Assembly (NCBI GenBank): GCA_003577245.1
Contig: QEVS01000006.1
Location: forward strand, 1-64,000
DNA: 64,000 nucleotides
Direction of reading: 5' to 3'
Source: a bacterium
GTDB lineage: Bacteria; Chloroflexota; Dehalococcoidia; Tepidiformales; Tepidiformaceae
A program made the translations under genes and the position numbers. The notes below the pieces were generated by a model. It was not told the DNA's origin and ran no database searches. It saw nothing but the letters and a program-made list of their open reading frames with translations. Below, in pieces: positions 60,503 through 64,000 of this stretch (the first letter of the stretch is position 1; each line of letters opens with the position of its first letter).

Positions 60503-61069
60503 ATGGAAGAACGTATCTCCTGGTTCCCCATCGCCGGCCGCGCGACACTATCGCCCGAAACCGTGGCCCTCTTCGACCAGCTTGAGGCGAAGCTCGGCTT
60601 TGTCCCCAACGTGTTTCGCGCTTTCGCCTGGAAAGAGGAGCGCTTCAAGCGCTGGCTCGCGCACTTCGACCACCTGATGCAGCCGTCTCCCGGCCTCGGC
60701 AAGGCCGAACGCGAGATGATCTCCGTCGTCGTCTCGATGCAGAACCAGTGCCTCTACTGCCTCACGGCCCACGGTTTCGCTGTGCGCGCCCTGCTCAAGG
60801 ACCCGGTGAAAGGCGAACGCGTAACCCTCGACTACCGCCGCGCCGGGCTCTCCGAAAAGCAGATGGCCATGCTCGACTTCGCCGTCAAGCTCACCCTGGA
60901 CCCGGTCACCGTCTCGGAGGACGACATCGACGACCTGCGCGCCGCCGGCTTCGAAGATGAGGACATCTGGGACATCGCCGAGGTGACCGCCATGTTCAAC
61001 TTCACCAACCGAGTGATGTCGGCTACAGGGGTGCTCCCCAATCCCGAATACCACGGCATGGCACGCTAG
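60503..61069 (+). CDS. AhpD-like carboxymuconolactone decarboxylase/peroxidase-related protein
   Basis: 188 aa. Redox motif QNQCLYCLTAHG (Cys-x2-Cys with His three later) inside a helical bundle, as in peroxidase-related AhpD-fold enzymes; FVPNVFRAFAWKEERFKRWL precedes it and DIAEVTAMFNFTNRVMSATG follows. Probably reduces peroxides or alkyl hydroperoxides, in the cytoplasm. Start set by TACAAT 6 nt upstream. Confidence 0.88.
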   Translation: MEERISWFPIAGRATLSPETVALFDQLEAKLGFVPNVFRAFAWKEERFKRWLAHFDHLMQPSPGLGKAEREMISVVVSMQNQCLYCLTAHGFAVRALLKDPVKGERVTLDYRRAGLSEKQMAMLDFAVKLTLDPVTVSEDDIDDLRAAGFEDEDIWDIAEVTAMFNFTNRVMSATGVLPNPEYHGMAR

Positions 61070-61102
61070 CCCTTCGTTCCGAAGAAACCCTGAACCAGGC
61101 AC

Positions 61103-61132
61103 TTCACAACGCGAACACATATGTGCTAGCAT
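61103..61132 (+). promoter_or_regulatory. Promoter TTCACA-N18-TAGCAT with central palindrome
   Basis: -35 TTCACA (61103-61108), -10 TAGCAT (61127-61132). The spacer holds the perfect palindrome CACATATGTG (61116-61125), a likely repressor site. It would drive the secreted protein gene with a leader of about 150 nt. Confidence 0.5.
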
Positions 61133-61289
61133 CGCGCCGCCCCGCTCTGGGGGCGTTCCTGTGACACGACGGGACGCCGGGGATGTGCGCAGAAACCGCC
61201 TCTTCCTTCCCGCCCCTCGTGCCGCCCATCGTGGCTGCCTGTTCGCGCTTGCAGCGTGCCGGCTGACCGCGAAAACGCCGGAGGACTAC

Positions 61290-61892
61290 GTGAAAAGGCT
61301 TGGCATCTCCATCCTCGTCGCAGGCCTGTTTGCCCTGGCAGGCATCGCCACCACCACCGCCAGCTCGCCGCATTCGGAAATCGCCACCGAACTCCGGCCC
61401 GGCGCCTGCGGAAACGGCCAGGTCGTGGTCAATGCGGTCGCTTCGATTGTCAACAACGCCGACTCCGGCGTCGGAGGCAACTACTGGGCCTACGACACCC
61501 TGCTGCGCCACTACATGGTCTGGAAGACGGGCCCGAATGAGTACTGCGCCATCATTCGCGACTCGGGCTGGTTCAAGACCGTTGCCGGGGCCAGCCCCGG
61601 GAACACCGGCACCATCGCCGCCGGTGTCCGGGGCCTGATTCGGGGCGGATACCGCACCACCACCTTCACCGGGACGTGGTCGCCCCAGTGGCCCACGTTT
61701 GGCTACATAGGCAAGCTCGACTACCAGTGCGACCTCAACGGCAATTGCCCCGGCGCCCCTGTCTGGCGAGACAAGTACTTCACCGGGATCACCGGGTTCG
61801 ATCTTGACTGGTGGGGCTGGTTCTACCACGCCGGACCGCGCGGGACCTGGTACAACGCAGAGTCCGGCAACGTAGGGGACATCAAGAACTGA
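61290..61892 (+). CDS. Secreted protein of unknown function
   Basis: 200 aa from GTG 61290 (GGAGGACTAC just upstream). Signal peptide KRLGISILVAGLFALAGIAT. The mature part is rich in Gly, Trp and Tyr: GVGGNYWAYDTLLRHYMVWK, GSWFK-like turns, GTWSPQWPTFGYIGKLDYQC, ITGFDLDWWGWFYHAGPRG. Four cysteines could form disulfides. No family recognised. An earlier GTG at 61161 would place 43 residues before the signal and was not chosen. Confidence 0.7.
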   Translation: MKRLGISILVAGLFALAGIATTTASSPHSEIATELRPGACGNGQVVVNAVASIVNNADSGVGGNYWAYDTLLRHYMVWKTGPNEYCAIIRDSGWFKTVAGASPGNTGTIAAGVRGLIRGGYRTTTFTGTWSPQWPTFGYIGKLDYQCDLNGNCPGAPVWRDKYFTGITGFDLDWWGWFYHAGPRGTWYNAESGNVGDIKN

Positions 61893-61955
61893 ACCCCTTC
61901 TGGGTGCACTGCTCCCGGTGGCCCGTTTCCGTCGCCTGGCGCATCCTCTTGATCG

Positions 61956-63173
61956 ATGCTTGTCGTCCAGAAGTACGGTGGAACATCGGTAGCCGATGCC
62001 GAGCGCATTCGCCACGTGGCCGGGCGCGTGATGAGGCGCGTTCACGCCGGCGACCAGGTGGTGGTCGTTGTCTCGGCGATGGGCAACCGCACCGACGAAC
62101 TCATCGACCTCGCTCTCTCGATCACGCCCGACCCGGACCCGCGCGAGCTCGATATGCTCCTCGCTACCGGCGAGCAGATGTCCATCGCTCTCCTGGCCAT
62201 GGCCCTGCGCGCGCTCGGCCAGGAGGCGGTTGGCCTGACAGGCCAGCAGGCCGGGATCTACACCCGCGCCGACCATGGCTCTGGCCGCATCGCGCGAGTG
62301 CAGGCCGGCCGCGTGCGCGCCGAGCTCGACTGCGGCCGCGTGCCCATCGTCGCCGGGTTCCAGGGAGCCACCGATGAGGGCGACATCGTCACCCTCGGCC
62401 GCGGCGGGAGCGACCTGACCGCCGTTGCCCTCGCTGTCGCCCTGGGCGCCGACCGCTGCGAGAACTGCAAGGACGTTGAGGGCGTCTATACCGCCGACCC
62501 GCGCCTGGTGCCCACCGCCCGCAAGCTCGCCGACCTCACCTACGAGGAGATGCTCGAGCTCGCCACCCAGGGCTCGCAGGTCATGCACAACCGCGCCGTC
62601 GAGCTCGCCTCCGTCTATGAGCTCCCCATCCTCGTGACCTCGAGCCTGGTTGACGCCCCGGGTACCCTCATCCATGGAGAATCCGAGTTGGAAGAACGGA
62701 ATCGCGTCCGTGCCATCGCCCACGATACCGACGTGGCCAAGATCACCATCCGCCGTGTGCCCGATAGGCCGGGTATCGCCGCCACCATCTTCGAGCCCCT
62801 GGCCGCCGCCGGCATCAGCGTCGATACCATTGTCCAGAACGCCAGCGAGGACAACCTGACCGACCTCACCTTCACCATCTCGCGCAAGGACCTGCGTCGC
62901 GCAGAGGCTGAGATGGGCGTCATCTGCCGGAATGTGGGCGCCCCGGGCTTCGTCGCCGCCGGGGAGCTGGGCAAGGTCAGCATCGTCGGCGTCGGCATCC
63001 AGACTGCCCCCGGCTACGCCGCGCGGATGTTCCGGGCGCTCTTCAACGCCGGCATCAACATCGAGCTCATCTCCACCAGCGAGATCCGCCTGACCTGCAT
63101 CATCGATGCCGCCCGCGTTCCCGACGCCGTGCGCGTGCTGCACGAAGCGTTTGAGCTCGAACGGGGCGAATAG
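61956..63173 (+). CDS. lysC: Aspartate kinase
   Basis: 405 aa, standard for the monofunctional form. VVQKYGGTSVADAERIRHVA, VVVVSAMGNRTDELIDLAL, VAGFQGATDEGDIVTLGRGG SDL-type nucleotide site, YTADPRLVPTARKLADLTYE. Two C-terminal ACT domains (about 265-400) bind allosteric lysine or threonine. Phosphorylates aspartate for lysine, threonine and methionine. No leaderless box; asd is not adjacent. Confidence 0.95.
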   Translation: MLVVQKYGGTSVADAERIRHVAGRVMRRVHAGDQVVVVVSAMGNRTDELIDLALSITPDPDPRELDMLLATGEQMSIALLAMALRALGQEAVGLTGQQAGIYTRADHGSGRIARVQAGRVRAELDCGRVPIVAGFQGATDEGDIVTLGRGGSDLTAVALAVALGADRCENCKDVEGVYTADPRLVPTARKLADLTYEEMLELATQGSQVMHNRAVELASVYELPILVTSSLVDAPGTLIHGESELEERNRVRAIAHDTDVAKITIRRVPDRPGIAATIFEPLAAAGISVDTIVQNASEDNLTDLTFTISRKDLRRAEAEMGVICRNVGAPGFVAAGELGKVSIVGVGIQTAPGYAARMFRALFNAGINIELISTSEIRLTCIIDAARVPDAVRVLHEAFELERGE

Positions 63174-63285
63174 CGGCGCCCCACGCCCGCGCACCGGGCC
63201 TTGTTCCCTGTTTAGCCATCGTGGCGTAGCATCACGATCAGCCTCTGGCGGAGCGCCCCCGCTTCCTCCTCCATGCGGTCATTCC

Positions 63286-63456
63286 ATGCGAACCGCAAAC
63301 TACATTTTCTCGGTTATCTCGGTCATCCTGGGGATCGCTCTAATCCTCTTCATGCTCACCCAGTCGGCCGCCTGGAACATCGGTACCGCCATCGGCGTGG
63401 TGCTGATCATCAACGGCGTGGCCCGCCTGTGGTTCGCCCAGGACGACTCGCAGTGA
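63286..63456 (+). CDS. Small two-helix membrane protein
   Basis: 56 aa from ATG 63286: MRTANYIFSVISVILGIALI, then a second hydrophobic stretch IGTAIGVVLIINGVARLWFA. Function unknown. It is followed by the universal stress protein after 49 bp, on the same strand, and may share its transcript. Confidence 0.6.
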   Translation: MRTANYIFSVISVILGIALILFMLTQSAAWNIGTAIGVVLIINGVARLWFAQDDSQ

Positions 63457-63505
63457 ACCTGGCCACGACGTCCCTGCTCCTGACCTGCCGATCCCGGTGC
63501 CATTG

Positions 63506-63940
63506 ATGCAGCTGCGCTCCATCCTCGTGCCCGTCACCGATTCGTCTGCGAGCCTCGAAGCCGTGAACATCGCCTGCCGCCTCGCCAGGCAGTCCAAAGG
63601 CAAGGTCATCGTCATCCACATCATCGAAGTCCTACGCTCGCTCCCTCTCAACGTTGAGATGGATACCGAGGCCCGCCGGGGCGAACAGATCCTGCGCCAC
63701 GCCGAGGAGGTAGCATCCGAAACGGGCTACCGCATCTCGCGCGAGCTCCTCCAGGCCCGCGAAGCCGGCCCCGCGATTGTCGACGAAGCTCGCGACAGGG
63801 GCGTGGACGCCGTTGTCCTTGGCGTGGGCTATAAGCGCCTCATCGGCGACTTCCAGGTGGGGCGCACCGCCGACTATGTCCTCAAGCACGCTCCCTGCCA
63901 GGTGTGGGTCGTTCGCCAGGCTGTGGCACAGCCCGAGTAG
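63506..63940 (+). CDS. Universal stress protein (UspA family)
   Basis: 144 aa from ATG 63506 (GTG at 63497 also possible). SILVPVTDSSASLEAVNIAC, KVIVIHIIEVLRSLPLNVEM, AIVDEARDRGVDAVVLGVGY, YVLKHAPCQVWVVR. The usual ATP-site G-x2-G-x9-G-S/T is not clear, so it may be of the non-ATP group. It precedes trkA; Usp and TrkA genes often pair in potassium or stress control. Confidence 0.88.
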   Translation: MQLRSILVPVTDSSASLEAVNIACRLARQSKGKVIVIHIIEVLRSLPLNVEMDTEARRGEQILRHAEEVASETGYRISRELLQAREAGPAIVDEARDRGVDAVVLGVGYKRLIGDFQVGRTADYVLKHAPCQVWVVRQAVAQPE

Positions 63941-63970
63941 TTGGAGCAAGATGTTGGCCGGGGTGCAGCG

Positions 63971-64000
63971 ATGAAGATTGTCATCATGGGTTGTGGGCGC
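63971..64000 (+). CDS. trkA: TrkA-like potassium channel NAD-binding protein, 5' end only
   Basis: Only ten residues are visible, MKIVIMGCGR, the start of a Rossmann strand and glycine loop typical of TrkA/RCK domains. ATG follows the Usp gene by 30 bp. Assignment rests on the motif and the Usp neighbour. Confidence 0.55.
   Translation, partial: MKIVIMGCGR

Overview
The window is a GC-rich chromosomal segment (roughly two-thirds GC by eye) from a bacterium that looks like a member of the Chloroflexota, probably near Dehalococcoidia/SAR202-like lineages. This placement is an inference. It rests on three LLM-type (F420/flavin) oxidoreductases, Thr-Pro or Thr-Asn-Thr-Val-Ala-Pro-Pro linkers on exported proteins, Calx-beta/IPT surface proteins, large multi-PAS and multi-GAF hybrid kinases, and a mycobacterial-type CysO/CysM cysteine route. 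I see no phage, IS element, CRISPR array, rRNA or tRNA.

Layout. 1-16 kb: a truncated chemotaxis receptor, an unusual hydrolase-TM-PKD fusion, an LLM oxidoreductase, proB, an SRAP protein, a 1402-aa multi-PAS hybrid kinase, an MBL hydrolase, and a multi-GAF hybrid kinase split by a one-base frameshift. 16-25 kb: a polysaccharide deacetylase, a thiolase/HMG-CoA-synthase-like/DUF35 pair, MOSC, an agmatinase-family hydrolase, CapA, and a methyltransferase/thiamine-binding pair. 25-30 kb: gyrB, an MFS exporter and small proteins. 30.6-34.6 kb: a five-gene sulfur-carrier cysteine operon (Rrf2 regulator, cysK, a ubiquitin-like/E1 fusion, cysO, cysM). 34.7-45.3 kb: CvpA, a lipoprotein, an eIF1/SUI1-like factor, PAC2, a GatC-like subunit plus amidase, enoyl-CoA hydratase, a YprB-like nuclease, a membrane sensor fused to an OmpR-type winged helix, and an acyl-CoA carboxylase. 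45.5-51 kb: a secreted Calx-beta/IPT protein, then a TetR-thioesterase-NTF2-thiolase cluster. 51-54.5 kb: a 75-bp tandem repeat and two candidate long structured RNAs on the minus strand, around an LLM gene and a zinc-ribbon membrane protein. 54.5-64 kb: a C26 amidotransferase, a UroD-like protein, an LLM gene, pabB-pabC, rsmE, an AhpD-like protein, a secreted protein, lysC, a universal stress protein and the start of trkA.

A strong genome-wide signal is a TAnnnT box placed exactly 6 nt (sometimes 7) before the start codon of about sixteen genes. This is the signature of leaderless transcription, and I used it to fix many starts. Other genes have ordinary GGAGG-type ribosome binding sites or 1-4 nt stop/start overlaps (ATGA, GTGA, TTGA, TAATG), showing mixed initiation modes.
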